Of a stretch of 64,000 nucleotides of DNA, positions 42,964-52,201 are shown piece by piece. Every line of letters starts with the position of its first letter. The stretch's first letter is position 1. Source of the stretch: Ruminiclostridium cellobioparum DSM 1351 = ATCC 15832 (GTDB lineage Bacteria > Bacillota > Clostridia > Acetivibrionales > DSM-1351); assembly GCF_000621505.1 (NCBI RefSeq), contig NZ_JHYD01000002.1, positions 310,001-374,000 of the forward strand, in the 5' to 3' direction. Position numbers and translations under genes: made by a program. Below the pieces are notes generated by a model that ran no database searches, was not told the DNA's origin, and saw only the letters and a list, made by a program, of their open reading frames with translations.

Positions 42964-44499
42964 TCAGATGATTATATCAATTCCCACTACGCCGGCGATT
43001 TCACCGGCAGTATTCCTGATTGGTGCCGAAACGGTAACACATGGATTTCTTGTTATAGCGGAAATGTATACCTGTGAAATGAAATCCTCACCCTCAATAC
43101 CATGCTTAAACCATTCTCTCACATTTGCGTTTGCTATACCGGCTTCGGGTATGGAACAGATAAATCTGCCTTTGCGGTCATTGGTCCAGGCCGCCTCAAC
43201 AAAACTGTATTTTTTCATAAAACTGCTTAAAACAGCTTCATGAGTGTTGCTGTCTTTGGAATTGACTATTTCGGCTCTGGAACAAAGCTCGTCCTTTATG
43301 ATGGAAAGAGAATTTTTAGCTTTATCCATTGCTTCGCTGCCAGGCTTCTCCATAACCTCAGTTTCAACTGCAGCTTCGCTGGAAAAGAGCTTTGCAAGGG
43401 AGGAGGAGGCTTCATTCAGGCGGGTGCCCAGTGAGGAGATGTCCTCCATATTTTGCTTCTGCTGCTGAACCGAGGTACAAACAGCATCGACTGATTTTGA
43501 TGTCTGCAGCATGACTTCCTCAACCTCTTTGATCTGGTCTCCCACATTTTGAGCGATTTGAACCTCCTGTTTGGAAAACCGGCTTATCTGATCCATCATT
43601 CCGAAAACATCGTTAAAGGAAGAGTCGATTCTCTCAAGATTTCCTTCAATTTTTTTAGTGACGGATATTCCGGCATCCACGCGCAGGGCATTTTCTTTTA
43701 CGTCCCCATACACATTTCCCACTTCGGTTTGGATGGCCTTAATCAGTGAATTGATATCTCCCACAGATTTGTTGGTATCCTCCGCAAGCTTGTGAATTTC
43801 AGAGGCAACCACTGTAAAACCTTTTCCATGCTCACCTGCACGTGCCGATTCTATTGTGGCATTAAGTGCCAGGAGCTGGGTTTGTTTTGAGATATTGCCG
43901 ACTGTTTCAAGGATATGTACTATTTCTTTTGAGGTTTTTTGAAGCTGTTCCATATTTGTCAGGGTCTTATCGGAGGATTCATGTATGCCGTTAATTGTTT
44001 GAACTATCTGCAATATTTCTTCAAGACTCAGCTTTACCGTGTCTTTGGAAATCAAACTCTTATTCAGCATATCAAGGGTTATGCCATCTGCGTTATTCAG
44101 GAGCTCCATAATGCTTCTGACTTCAGAGAGGGTGTTGGTAATGCTGGAATTTACTTTTTCATTATTATCAGCCATCTCTCTTACTTTGTCATATACATAC
44201 TTTGCGAATTCATTATTCTCATCACTGGTTACAGCAATGCTTTCGGATACTGAGGATATCTGACTTGAAGTAACCTGCACTTCAGAGTTGAATTTTCTTA
44301 GCTCATCTTTAAGTTTTTTAATATTATCAGTGTATTGCCTGCTGCTGCTTGTCAATAAATGTCGGATAAAAACAAAATACCCCATAAATAAGACCATATT
44401 CATTGCCAATATTAGGAGATTCCATCCCGATACTGCCGCAAGAACAGTGGAGCATGTGAGAAGTGCACCTGAAGCAACCAGGTATGAAATGTTTTTCAT
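42964..44499 (-). CDS. Methyl-accepting chemotaxis-type protein with C-terminal Cache-like domain
   Basis: A 511-residue protein. ATG 44499 has TTGGAG upstream; an ORF extension to 44526 crosses a large inverted repeat and is unlikely. Two closely spaced hydrophobic helices lie at about 4-48 with almost no extracellular loop. A signalling coiled coil follows, with the tip [20 protein letters not shown]. The last roughly 110 residues (SFVEAAWTNDRKGRFICSIP and SAPIRNTAGEIAGVVGIDI) look like a Cache/PAS-type sensor placed after the signalling domain, hence intracellular. It may report cytoplasmic conditions rather than external ligands. It sits upstream of asnB on the same strand, separated by the asnB leader. 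Confidence 0.85.
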   Translation of the reverse strand: MKNISYLVASGALLTCSTVLAAVSGWNLLILAMNMVLFMGYFVFIRHLLTSSSRQYTDNIKKLKDELRKFNSEVQVTSSQISSVSESIAVTSDENNEFAKYVYDKVREMADNNEKVNSSITNTLSEVRSIMELLNNADGITLDMLNKSLISKDTVKLSLEEILQIVQTINGIHESSDKTLTNMEQLQKTSKEIVHILETVGNISKQTQLLALNATIESARAGEHGKGFTVVASEIHKLAEDTNKSVGDINSLIKAIQTEVGNVYGDVKENALRVDAGISVTKKIEGNLERIDSSFNDVFGMMDQISRFSKQEVQIAQNVGDQIKEVEEVMLQTSKSVDAVCTSVQQQKQNMEDISSLGTRLNEASSSLAKLFSSEAAVETEVMEKPGSEAMDKAKNSLSIIKDELCSRAEIVNSKDSNTHEAVLSSFMKKYSFVEAAWTNDRKGRFICSIPEAGIANANVREWFKHGIEGEDFISQVYISAITRNPCVTVSAPIRNTAGEIAGVVGIDIII

Positions 44500-44514
44500 C
44501 GTATCTCCAATTCC

Positions 44515-44570
44515 GGCATGAGTCAAATAAATCTCCCATTCCGAAACTGGAGATTTATTTGACTCATGCC
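44515..44570 (-). repeat. 22-bp perfect inverted repeat in the leader of the chemoreceptor gene
   Basis: The arm at 44515-44536 pairs perfectly with that at 44549-44570; the loop is 12 bases. In the minus-strand transcript the hairpin ends just before the ribosome site of the chemoreceptor gene. The core AGTCAAATAAAT also occurs unpaired at 42781-42792 in front of asnB. Confidence 0.8.
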
Positions 44571-44602
44571 ATTAATTTTTTCGGTAATTTATCATTCAAT
44601 TA

Positions 44603-44663
44603 AAGGCAACAGTGCGGGCCGGCTTTTGCCGGCGGCGAGAGAGCGCCTGTGCACCATTGCCTT
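44603..44663 (-). terminator. Complex terminator hairpin after glnN
   Basis: On the minus strand AAGGCAA (44663-44657) pairs with TTGCCTT (44609-44603), enclosing a GCCGGC-AAAA-GCCGGC hairpin (about 44627-44642), followed by TTAATTG. It is a likely end of the gatCAB-glnN transcript. Confidence 0.65.
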
Positions 44664-44678
44664 CTGGATTTGGATTAA

Positions 44679-46772
44679 TCAAACATTAAAGAGAAGATCC
44701 GCATAGGTAGGGAATGGATACATGTCTCTGGGCAGAATAGCTTCAAGTTTGTCGGCGTCAGTTCTTAAGGCTTCCATTGCAGGAATGACAGTCTTGCTGA
44801 AGGCTTCTGCCTGCTTTAATGCGCTGCCGGTTTCAGCATTTGCTTTTTCAAGTGTCTTCTTTAATGCAGTCAGGTTTGAAGCAAAGGAACTGAGAACCGG
44901 TGAAAGTTCCTTCAATACCGAAGACTGGGCTGAAACCTCAACAGACATTCCGGTTGCCTTAACCGAATTGATGGTGTCCGACAGTTCCCTGCTGAACCTG
45001 AAGGCGGCAGGCAATATCTCAGTCTTGGCCATGTTGACCATGGTCAATGCTTCAATATTGATTGTCTTAACGTAGTTCTCAAGGAGTATTTCATATCTGG
45101 ATTCGATTTCCGATTTGCTTAACACGCCATGTCTGACAAACACTGCGACATTCTTGTCATTGATAAAGGTAGGAATACACTCAACAGTTGACTTCATATT
45201 GAGCAGGCCTCTGCTTTCGGCTTCAACGACCCACTCTTCCGAATAGCCGTTTCCGTTGAATATGATTCTCTTGTGGTTTTTAACGGTTTCTGAAAGCAGG
45301 GTTGCAATGGCGGCATTTAAATCGTCTGCAGTTTCCAGCTGATCGGCAAACTTTTGCAGAATTTCAGCAACTATTGTGTTGAGAACAAAGTTGGCACCTG
45401 CAATTGAAGCAGAAGAACCAAGCATTCTGAATTCGAATTTGTTTCCGGTGAATGCAAAGGGTGAAGTTCTGTTGCGGTCTGTTGTATCCTTTGGAAGCTT
45501 GGGCAGGCTTGCAACGCCTGTCTCCAGGATATTGTTGTAGATTTTTCCCTTTGCCTTTCCGTTTTCAAGCTGGTTGATAATGTCAGTTAGCTGGTCTCCG
45601 AGGAATATTGAAACAATGGCAGGCGGAGCTTCGTTGGCACCGAGCCTGTGGTCGTTTCCGGCCGTGGCTACAGACAGGCGCAGCAAATCCTGATATTCAT
45701 CCACTGCTCTGATCACGGCAGTCAGGAAGATAAGGAACTGAACATTGTCATGCGGTGTTGAACCCGGTTCCAGGAGGTTCTGTCCGTCGTTGGTTGACAT
45801 CGACCAGTTGTTGTGCTTACCCGAACCGTTGACACCGGCAAATGGCTTTTCATGCAGCAGGCATGCAAGACCATGTCTTAATGCGACCTTCTGCATCAGT
45901 TCCATTGTAAGCTGATTGTGATCGGTAGCTACGTTTGATGTGTTGAATATTGGTGCCAATTCGTGCTGGGCAGGAGCAACCTCGTTGTGTTCGGTCTTGG
46001 CAGAAATACCAAGTTTCCAGAGTTCGGTGTCAAGGTCCTTCATATACGCGGAAACCCTTTCCTTGATATTGCCAAAGTAATGGTCTTCCAATTCCTGACC
46101 CTTTGGAGGTTTGACACCGAACAGGGTTCTTCCTGTGAAGATCAAATCCTTACGCTGTTTGAACAGCTCTCTGTCAACGAGGAAGTATTCCTGCTCAGGG
46201 CCGACGGTTGTTGTCACCCTTGTTGCAGAAGTGTTGCCAAGAACTTTTAATATCCTTAATGCCTGTTTGTTGAGAGCTTCCATTGAACGGAGCAATGGAG
46301 TCTTCTTGTCAAGGATTTCTCCCGTATATGAGCAGAAGGCAGTTGGAATATAGAGTGTGCCGTCTTTTACGAATGCAGGTGAGGTACAGTCCCAGGCTGT
46401 ATATCCTCTTGCCTCATAGGTGGCTCTGAGACCTCCTGACGGGAAGGAGGATGCATCGGGTTCACCCTTGATGAGTTCCTTGCCCGAAAATTCCAATATT
46501 ACTTTTCCGTCTGCGGTGGGAGAAATAAATGCATCATGTTTTTCGGCAGTGATGCCGGTCATTGGGTGGAACCAGTGGGTAAAGTGGGTGGCACCTTTTT
46601 CTATCGCCCAATCCTTCATTACACTTGCAACTACGTCGGCAACCGATTCATCAAGAGCCAAACCAAGATCAATAGTTTTTTTCAAGGATTTATAAGTTGC
46701 CTTTGGAAGGCGCTCATGCATTACCGTGTCATTAAATACACTGCTTCCAAAAATTTCTGTTACATTTGCCAT
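44679..46772 (-). CDS. glnN: Glutamine synthetase type III
   Basis: A 697-residue protein of the GSIII class (usual length about 700). Family hallmarks: [14 protein letters not shown] near the start, [53 protein letters not shown] and [15 protein letters not shown], containing the metal- and ATP-binding residues. It makes glutamine from glutamate and ammonia with ATP as a large dodecamer. Typical ribosome site AAGGGGG before ATG 46772. It lies 132 bases downstream of gatB with an attenuator in between, so it is probably transcribed from the gatC promoter with additional antitermination control. A type I enzyme (glnA) is also present in the window. Confidence 0.96.
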   Translation of the reverse strand: MANVTEIFGSSVFNDTVMHERLPKATYKSLKKTIDLGLALDESVADVVASVMKDWAIEKGATHFTHWFHPMTGITAEKHDAFISPTADGKVILEFSGKELIKGEPDASSFPSGGLRATYEARGYTAWDCTSPAFVKDGTLYIPTAFCSYTGEILDKKTPLLRSMEALNKQALRILKVLGNTSATRVTTTVGPEQEYFLVDRELFKQRKDLIFTGRTLFGVKPPKGQELEDHYFGNIKERVSAYMKDLDTELWKLGISAKTEHNEVAPAQHELAPIFNTSNVATDHNQLTMELMQKVALRHGLACLLHEKPFAGVNGSGKHNNWSMSTNDGQNLLEPGSTPHDNVQFLIFLTAVIRAVDEYQDLLRLSVATAGNDHRLGANEAPPAIVSIFLGDQLTDIINQLENGKAKGKIYNNILETGVASLPKLPKDTTDRNRTSPFAFTGNKFEFRMLGSSASIAGANFVLNTIVAEILQKFADQLETADDLNAAIATLLSETVKNHKRIIFNGNGYSEEWVVEAESRGLLNMKSTVECIPTFINDKNVAVFVRHGVLSKSEIESRYEILLENYVKTINIEALTMVNMAKTEILPAAFRFSRELSDTINSVKATGMSVEVSAQSSVLKELSPVLSSFASNLTALKKTLEKANAETGSALKQAEAFSKTVIPAMEALRTDADKLEAILPRDMYPFPTYADLLFNV

Positions 46773-46825
46773 ACTAAGTAACCCCCTTAATAAAATTAAT
46801 TTTAATTATTTGTTTTTGAACTTAT

Positions 46826-46879
46826 AAAAAAAGGCATTCCACTCCCTTATTTAAAAAAGGAGCGAAACGCCTTTGTTTC
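46826..46879 (-). promoter_or_regulatory. glnN leader attenuator: AAAGGC hexaloop overlapping terminator
   Basis: On the minus strand GAAAC (46879-46875), loop AAAGGC, GTTTC (46868-46864) form a hairpin. Its loop and right arm are also the left arm of a terminator pairing 46873-46859 with 46845-46831 (15 positions, three G-U pairs), followed by a run of T to 46826. The hairpins cannot coexist. Loop A1/G4 fits ANTAR target RNA. Confidence 0.8.
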
Positions 46880-46904
46880 ACTGATAAATTTAATTGTTGT
46901 CGTA

Positions 46905-48344
46905 TTATCCCTTCAATTTGTTTAATTCACTTCTCAGGACTTCCTGCACTACCTTTGGATTTCCTCTTCCGGCCAATGCTCTGGAGCACTGTCCCATCAG
47001 GAACCCAAAGGTTTTTTCCTTGCCTGCCAGATACTCGGCAACAGCCTTTTCATTGCCGGCAAGTATCTCTTTAACTGTATTTTCAACTTCACCGGTATCA
47101 TTGATAACCTTGTAGCCTTTTTCAGCTATTATGTCCTCAGGGTTCTTACCGCCTTCAAACATTTCAGCCAGAACCTTTTTGGCATTGGCCGCGGTAATTT
47201 CCCCGTTTTCAACCAGCTTTAGCAGGCGGCCCAATACTTCACCTCCAAAAGGGATATCCTCTGCGGAAAGTCCGGTATCATTCAATTGCCTTAATACTTC
47301 AACTGTTATAAAGTTTGAAGCTGCTTTGGGGTTTCCGCACTCGTTGGCAGCACTCTCAAAGAAATCCGAAAGGCTGACCGAGGTCAGAAGCAAGTTGGCA
47401 TCAACTTCACTCAGGCCGAATTCACCGGTGTATTTGGCAAGTCTTTTATCGGGGAGCTCGGGCAAGGCCTTGCGGAAAGCTTCGATCTCTTCCTTTGTAA
47501 AGGATATGGGTACCACATCCGGTTCGGGGAAGTATCTGTAATCATGGGCATCTTCCTTGCTCCTCATGGATTTGCTTTCACCCTTGTTATCATCCCATCT
47601 TCTGGTTTCCTGTGTGATTTTCTTACCTTCGTCCAGAAGCTCGGACTGCCTTTCTATTTCGGCATCTATTGATCTTGCTATACCTCTGATTGAGTTGATG
47701 TTCTTCATCTCTGTTCTTGTTCCAAGTTCTTCTGCCCCTTGAGGCCTGATTGAGACGTTTACGTCTGCTCTAAGTGAACCTTCCTCCATCCGGCAGTCTG
47801 AAACGCCGGAGTAGAGCAGCATGAGGCGGACTTTCTCGACAAACTCCCTGGCCTCTTCGGAGGAGGAGAGATCAGGTTTTGTGACTATTTCTATAAGCGG
47901 TACGCCGCAGCGGTTGTAATCTGCCAGACTGTAGTTGTCATAACTGTCGTGCAGGAGCTTTCCGGCGTCTTCTTCAAGGTGTATCCTCTCTATGCGGATA
48001 AATTTCTTACCCTCGGGAGTATTGATAGTAATTCCTCCGTTTTTGCATATGGGCAGGTCAAACTGTGAAATCTGATATGCCTTTGGCAAATCGGGATAAA
48101 AATAATTTTTTCTGTCCAGCTTTGAAAATTCATTTATTTCACAATTCAGGGCCAGCCCCGCTTTGACCGTATATTCAACAGCTGTTTTGTTTAAAACAGG
48201 CAAGGTGCCCGGCAGGCCGGTGCACACCGGACAGCATCTTGTATTGGGCTCTCCGCCAAAACTTACGGGGCAGTCACAGAATATTTTTGATTTGGTGGAT
48301 AACTCCGCATGTATTTCTAAACCTATGGTTGGAATGTATTTCAT
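46905..48344 (-). CDS. gatB: Aspartyl/glutamyl-tRNA amidotransferase subunit B
   Basis: A 479-residue protein. YIPTIGLEIHAELSTKSKIF, FCDCPVSFGGEPNT with the zinc cysteines, GLPGTLPVLN and GVPLIEIVTKPD are GatB kinase-domain hallmarks; the C-terminal YqeY-like tail binds tRNA. The start ATG 48344 has GGAGG 9 bases upstream; the frame open to 48392 crosses a palindrome. It activates misacylated Glu-tRNA(Gln) or Asp-tRNA(Asn) for amidation with ammonia delivered by GatA. It follows gatA after 112 bases and precedes glnN. Confidence 0.96.
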   Translation of the reverse strand: MKYIPTIGLEIHAELSTKSKIFCDCPVSFGGEPNTRCCPVCTGLPGTLPVLNKTAVEYTVKAGLALNCEINEFSKLDRKNYFYPDLPKAYQISQFDLPICKNGGITINTPEGKKFIRIERIHLEEDAGKLLHDSYDNYSLADYNRCGVPLIEIVTKPDLSSSEEAREFVEKVRLMLLYSGVSDCRMEEGSLRADVNVSIRPQGAEELGTRTEMKNINSIRGIARSIDAEIERQSELLDEGKKITQETRRWDDNKGESKSMRSKEDAHDYRYFPEPDVVPISFTKEEIEAFRKALPELPDKRLAKYTGEFGLSEVDANLLLTSVSLSDFFESAANECGNPKAASNFITVEVLRQLNDTGLSAEDIPFGGEVLGRLLKLVENGEITAANAKKVLAEMFEGGKNPEDIIAEKGYKVINDTGEVENTVKEILAGNEKAVAEYLAGKEKTFGFLMGQCSRALAGRGNPKVVQEVLRSELNKLKG

Positions 48345-48361
48345 TATATTAACCTCCATGA

Positions 48362-48420
48362 GCCACATTTGTGGCCACAAAATGTTATGCAAGTAATTAT
48401 CCTTTATCGCAATGTGGCGA
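48362..48420. repeat. Palindrome and inverted repeat between gatA and gatB
   Basis: TTGTGGCCACAA (48369-48380) is a perfect 12-bp palindrome. GCCACATT (48362-48369) is also the complement of AATGTGGC (48411-48418), so two alternative hairpins can form ahead of gatB. Function unknown; it may tune translation of gatB or be a protein-binding site. Confidence 0.6.
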
Positions 48421-48456
48421 ATAAAGGAGGTTAATTGGCCATGTGCGCTTTCAAAG

Positions 48457-49926
48457 CTAACCTCCTATCAATACGGGCACTCTGAACTCCGGGGCAAAAT
48501 CTGCCTCAAAAGCTGCAGCGGCTCTGAATATTTCGCGCTCTCCAAGAGGCTTTCCAGTGAAGGACAAGCCTATGGGAAGTCCATTTGAATCATATCCGCA
48601 TGGAAGCGATATTGACGGAAGACCTGCAATATTTGCAGAGACAGTATATATATCAGCCAAATACATGCTTAGAGGGTCATCTGTGTTTTGCCCAAGCTTG
48701 AAGGCTGTTTCGGGAGTAGTGGGGTGCAATACCACATCATATTTTGCAAAGGCCTCATCAAAACCCTGGCTTATTAAAGTCCTGAGCTTCAGAGCTTTTT
48801 TGTAGTAGGCGTCATAATAACCCGAAGCAAGGGCATAGGTTCCAAGTAAAATCCTTCTCTTGACTTCACGGCCGAAACCCTCGGCCCGGGACCTGCCTAT
48901 CATCTCGTTGTAAGACCGGCAGTTTTCCGCCCTGTATCCGTACTTGACACCGTCATATCTTGACAGGTTTGAACTTGCTTCGGCGGATGACATCAGGTAA
49001 TAAGCCGGGACGGCATGCTTCAGACTTGGCATGGAAAACTCCTCAACCTTTGCACCGAGCTTTTCCAGAGTTTCAACAGATTTATACAAAGCAGCTCTGA
49101 CCTCACTGTTCAAACCTTCGGTTATATACTCTTTGGGAAGTCCGATTCTATAGCCTTTAATACCGCCTGCCACAGAGGCAGCATATGGAGCCTCCGGCTT
49201 ATAATTTAAAGAGGTTCCGTCCCTGGGATCCTGACCGCAAATCCCATCCAATAATATGGCACAATCCTCAACGGTTTTGCCTATGGGCCCAATCTGGTCG
49301 AGAGAGGAGGCGAAGGCCACCAGCCCGTATCTTGATACAAGGCCGTATGTAGGCTTCATACCGACTACACCGCAAAATGCCGAGGGCTGTCTGACAGAAC
49401 CGCCGGTGTCGGAACCAAGAGATCCCAATGCCAGTGAGGCTGAAACCGATGCCGCCGATCCTCCCGAGGAACCGCCGGGAACTCTTGTCAGATCGAAGGG
49501 ATTTTTTGTTTTCTTAAAAGCGGAATTCTCGGTTGAACCGCCCATGGCGAATTCATCAAGATTAACCTTTCCAAGTATTACTGCGTTTTGGGAATGAAGC
49601 TTGTTTACTGCCGTAGCCGTATATGGTGGTATGAAATCCTCAAGCATTTTTGAAGCGCAGGTGGTTTTAGTACCTTCTATACAAATATTATCTTTAATAC
49701 TTAAAGGAATACCGCATAACATACCGCCATTCCCGCCGTCAATTTTCTTCTGGGCTTCCGCGGCCTGCAGCAAGGCTGTTTCTTCACATACAGACAAATA
49801 AGAATCAACTTTGCCGTCAAGAGTTTTTATTCTATTCATATATATATCAGTAAGCTCAACAGCACTTATTTTCTTTGAATCCAGAAGGGTGCGGGCTTCT
49901 TTTATGGTCAACCTGGTAATTTCCAT
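48457..49926 (-). CDS. gatA: Aspartyl/glutamyl-tRNA amidotransferase subunit A
   Basis: A 489-residue amidase-signature protein. The Ser-cisSer-Lys triad is visible: Lys in GIPLSIKDNI, cis-Ser in GSDTGGSVRQPS and nucleophile Ser in the same GGS segment, with PGGSSGGSAASVSA before it. It releases ammonia from glutamine or asparagine for transfer to tRNA-bound Glu or Asp. AGGAGG lies before ATG 49926. It follows gatC by 9 bases. The presence of the complete gatCAB set shows that this organism makes Gln-tRNA and/or Asn-tRNA indirectly. Confidence 0.96.
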   Translation of the reverse strand: MEITRLTIKEARTLLDSKKISAVELTDIYMNRIKTLDGKVDSYLSVCEETALLQAAEAQKKIDGGNGGMLCGIPLSIKDNICIEGTKTTCASKMLEDFIPPYTATAVNKLHSQNAVILGKVNLDEFAMGGSTENSAFKKTKNPFDLTRVPGGSSGGSAASVSASLALGSLGSDTGGSVRQPSAFCGVVGMKPTYGLVSRYGLVAFASSLDQIGPIGKTVEDCAILLDGICGQDPRDGTSLNYKPEAPYAASVAGGIKGYRIGLPKEYITEGLNSEVRAALYKSVETLEKLGAKVEEFSMPSLKHAVPAYYLMSSAEASSNLSRYDGVKYGYRAENCRSYNEMIGRSRAEGFGREVKRRILLGTYALASGYYDAYYKKALKLRTLISQGFDEAFAKYDVVLHPTTPETAFKLGQNTDDPLSMYLADIYTVSANIAGLPSISLPCGYDSNGLPIGLSFTGKPLGEREIFRAAAAFEADFAPEFRVPVLIGG

Positions 49927-49935
49927 TATAGCCTC

Positions 49936-50223
49936 CTATTCAATCATCTTTGGTATGGAAAAGCAATTCTCCATAGCATGTTTGGAATTGGAAAGAATTT
50001 TTTCAGTATCAAAGGGATTGCCTGCCCGGTCTTCTCTCATGTTATTGGTTACTCTGGATATATGCTCGGTTGCACCGATACTTTCGGTATCCAGATCTTT
50101 TATTGTATCCATTAAACCGATTATATCCTGCATGTCTTCGGCCAATGACTGCATCTCTTCATCATCCAGTGAGAGTTTGGCCAAACCTGCTATATATTTA
50201 ATGTAGTCATTTGTATCAGTCAT
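49936..50223 (-). CDS. gatC: Aspartyl/glutamyl-tRNA amidotransferase subunit C
   Basis: A 95-residue protein matching GatC: KYIAGLAKLSLDDEEM near the start, then DTESIGATEHIS and the C-terminal NSKHAMENCFSIPKMIE, normally ending in a proline-valine-rich segment. ATG 50223 follows GGAGGG by 5-6 bases; the frame open to 50307 would run through the leader. It clamps GatA to GatB. First gene of the operon; its leader carries an AAAGGC hexaloop attenuator, so tRNA amidation is linked to nitrogen status. Confidence 0.94.
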   Translation of the reverse strand: MTDTNDYIKYIAGLAKLSLDDEEMQSLAEDMQDIIGLMDTIKDLDTESIGATEHISRVTNNMREDRAGNPFDTEKILSNSKHAMENCFSIPKMIE

Positions 50224-50290
50224 AGGACCCTCCAAATAATTGTTTTTTACTGTGCCGGATTGCATAATATTAGTATTATACCAAAAAATT

Positions 50291-50346
50291 AAAAAAAGCT
50301 GTACCAATCAAAAATGAATTTTTGACCGACACAGCGCCTTTGCTGT
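50291..50346 (-). promoter_or_regulatory. gatC leader attenuator: AAAGGC hexaloop overlapping terminator
   Basis: On the minus strand ACAGC (50346-50342), loop AAAGGC (50341-50336), GCTGT (50335-50331) form a hairpin. GCTGT is also the base of the terminator, pairing with ACAGC at 50302-50298; the middle pairs GTCAAAAAT with ATTTTTGAT. Seven T follow. Loop has A1 and G4. Confidence 0.85.
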
Positions 50347-50368
50347 AAGTTATTATCAATTTACAATA

Positions 50369-50397
50369 ATTATAATATATATCCTGCAAAAAATCAA
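50369..50397 (-). promoter_or_regulatory. Sigma-A-type promoter of the gatCAB operon
   Basis: On the minus strand TTGATT (50397-50392), exactly 17 bases, TATAAT (50374-50369). Start of transcription near 50362 leaves about 16 bases before the hexaloop hairpin. Confidence 0.7.
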
Positions 50398-50550
50398 TAA
50401 TTTTTATTAAAGATTTTTAAGCGGGATAAGCGGTTAAAAATAGACATATATGTAGGTACAACAGATATAATTTGAGATTTTAAATATTTTCTGGAAAGTT
50501 GATGAAATAATTTTTGCAGGATGATAGGTGCTGAAATTGCAAAAAAATAC

Positions 50551-50579
50551 TTGACTGAATTGAAATTAATTAGTAAAAT
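50551..50579 (+). promoter_or_regulatory. Sigma-A-type promoter of glnA
   Basis: TTGACT (50551-50556), 17 bases, TAAAAT (50574-50579). Divergent from the gatC promoter. The interval 50224-50822 holds both promoters, both attenuators and no gene. Confidence 0.7.
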
Positions 50580-50607
50580 TATTTTGTTGAATAAAATTAA
50601 TAACGGC

Positions 50608-50664
50608 GGAAACAAAGGCGTTTCTCATAATGTTTGATATTAAATTATGAGTTTCGCTTTTTTT
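50608..50664 (+). promoter_or_regulatory. glnA leader attenuator: AAAGGC hexaloop overlapping terminator
   Basis: GAAAC (50609-50613), loop AAAGGC (50614-50619), GTTTC (50620-50624). The terminator pairs CTCATAAT (50624-50631) with ATTATGAG (50644-50651), then GCG with CGC across a symmetric TTT internal loop, and ends in seven T (50658-50664). The hexaloop right arm is inside the terminator left arm, so only one can form. Confidence 0.82.
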
Positions 50665-50822
50665 ATTTTTGCTGTACTACAGCTGCTATATCTAATAACA
50701 GTATAAACACTGCAAATAATAATGAATATCCGCTGATTAACATATATTAAACTGTTTATATACAAAAAAAATATAAATATGTAAAATATAAATAAATTTA
50801 ACTGTAAAGGAGAGGTGGGAAA

Positions 50823-52148
50823 ATGGCTTCAAAAAATGATCTGTTAAAGTTTGTGGAACAGAATGATGTTAAGTTTATCAGGCTTCAATTTGCAGATATT
50901 TTCGGTAATATGAAGAACATTGCAATAACCGATCAGCAGCTTGAAAGAGCCCTTGAGGAAGGGGTTATGTTTGATGCCTCCGCTATTGCAGGCTTTTCAG
51001 AGGTGGAACAGTCCGATATGCTGCTGTTACCAGATCCGGACACATTTCAGCTTATGCCATGGAGACCGCAGCACGGTAAGGTTGCACGCTTCATCTGCGA
51101 TATCAAAAATTATGACGGCTCACAATTCCCGGGGGATCCCAGGTATATTTTGAAAAGGTCGGAAGCAAAGGCAAAACAGCTTGGCTATACATTTAATATC
51201 GGCCCCGAGTGTGAATTTTTCCTGTTCCACACTGATGCTGAAGGAAGGCCTACAAACAAAACCCATGATGCAGCCGGTTATTGTGATCTGGCTCCCTCCG
51301 ACCTGGGTGAGAACTGCAGAAGAGAGATTTGCATGGTACTTGAGGATATGGGCTTTGAAATAGAAGCTTCACATCATGAGAATGCGGCAGGGCAGCATGA
51401 AATTGATTTCAAATACAGTGATGTCATGACAGCTGCCGACAGGATAATGACATTCAAAATGGTTGTTAAAATCGTAGCACAGAGAAACGGCTTGCATGCC
51501 ACATTCATGCCAAAGCCCATCTATAATTCGTACGGTTCGGGTATGCATATCAATATGTCTCTTTCGCAGAACGGAAAAAATCTGTTCAATGCAGGTGAAA
51601 ACAGCATGGATATATCCGAGGTGGCAAAAATGTTCGGAGCCGGAATACTCCAGCATGCAAAGGGTATAACAGCCGTAGCCAATCCGCTGGTAAATTCCTA
51701 CAAGAGATTTGTGCCCGGCTTTGAAGCACCTGTTCACATTGCATGGTCACATATGAACAGAAGTTTGCTGATGAGAATTCCTGCACCCAAGGGAGAGGCT
51801 ACAAGAATCGAATTGAGAAGTCCCGACCCGTCCTGCAATCCGTATCTTACACTGGCATTATTGCTGGAAGCCGGGTTGGACGGTCTGCAGAAAAACCTGG
51901 TGATACCTGCGCCGGTTGATATCAATACCTATAATCTTGCACCTGACAGGGAAAAAGAGCTGGGTATTCAAAGACTTCCGTCAAATCTGCTGTTTGCTCT
52001 GGAAGAAATGAAAAAAGATCCTTATATAAAGGATGTTTTAGGCGAGCATATTTTCACAAAATATATTTCAGCAAAGGAAGCAGAGTGGGCTTCATATAAC
52101 AGTATTGTGCATTCCTGGGAGATTGACCGCTATCTTTCGGCATATTAA
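50823..52148 (+). CDS. glnA: Glutamine synthetase type I
   Basis: A 441-residue GSI-alpha enzyme; no adenylylation-loop insertion, as usual in Firmicutes. Motifs: FDASAIAGFSEVEQSDM, GPECEFFLFH (metal binding), HHENAAGQHEIDFKYSD, SGMHINMSL, NSYKRFVPGFEAPVHIAWS and RSPDPSCNPYL. AAAGGAGAGG precedes ATG 50823. It assimilates ammonia into glutamine. A leader attenuator precedes it and an ANTAR regulator follows after 53 bases, so the pair probably forms a feedback unit. Feedback-inhibited enzyme might bind the regulator, by analogy with GS-GlnR/TnrA, which is speculation. Confidence 0.96.
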   Translation: MASKNDLLKFVEQNDVKFIRLQFADIFGNMKNIAITDQQLERALEEGVMFDASAIAGFSEVEQSDMLLLPDPDTFQLMPWRPQHGKVARFICDIKNYDGSQFPGDPRYILKRSEAKAKQLGYTFNIGPECEFFLFHTDAEGRPTNKTHDAAGYCDLAPSDLGENCRREICMVLEDMGFEIEASHHENAAGQHEIDFKYSDVMTAADRIMTFKMVVKIVAQRNGLHATFMPKPIYNSYGSGMHINMSLSQNGKNLFNAGENSMDISEVAKMFGAGILQHAKGITAVANPLVNSYKRFVPGFEAPVHIAWSHMNRSLLMRIPAPKGEATRIELRSPDPSCNPYLTLALLLEAGLDGLQKNLVIPAPVDINTYNLAPDREKELGIQRLPSNLLFALEEMKKDPYIKDVLGEHIFTKYISAKEAEWASYNSIVHSWEIDRYLSAY

Positions 52149-52201
52149 TGGGGAATCGCAACTGTTTTAAGCTTTTCCCGCTCAGATGGAGGTGATTGCC
52201 G

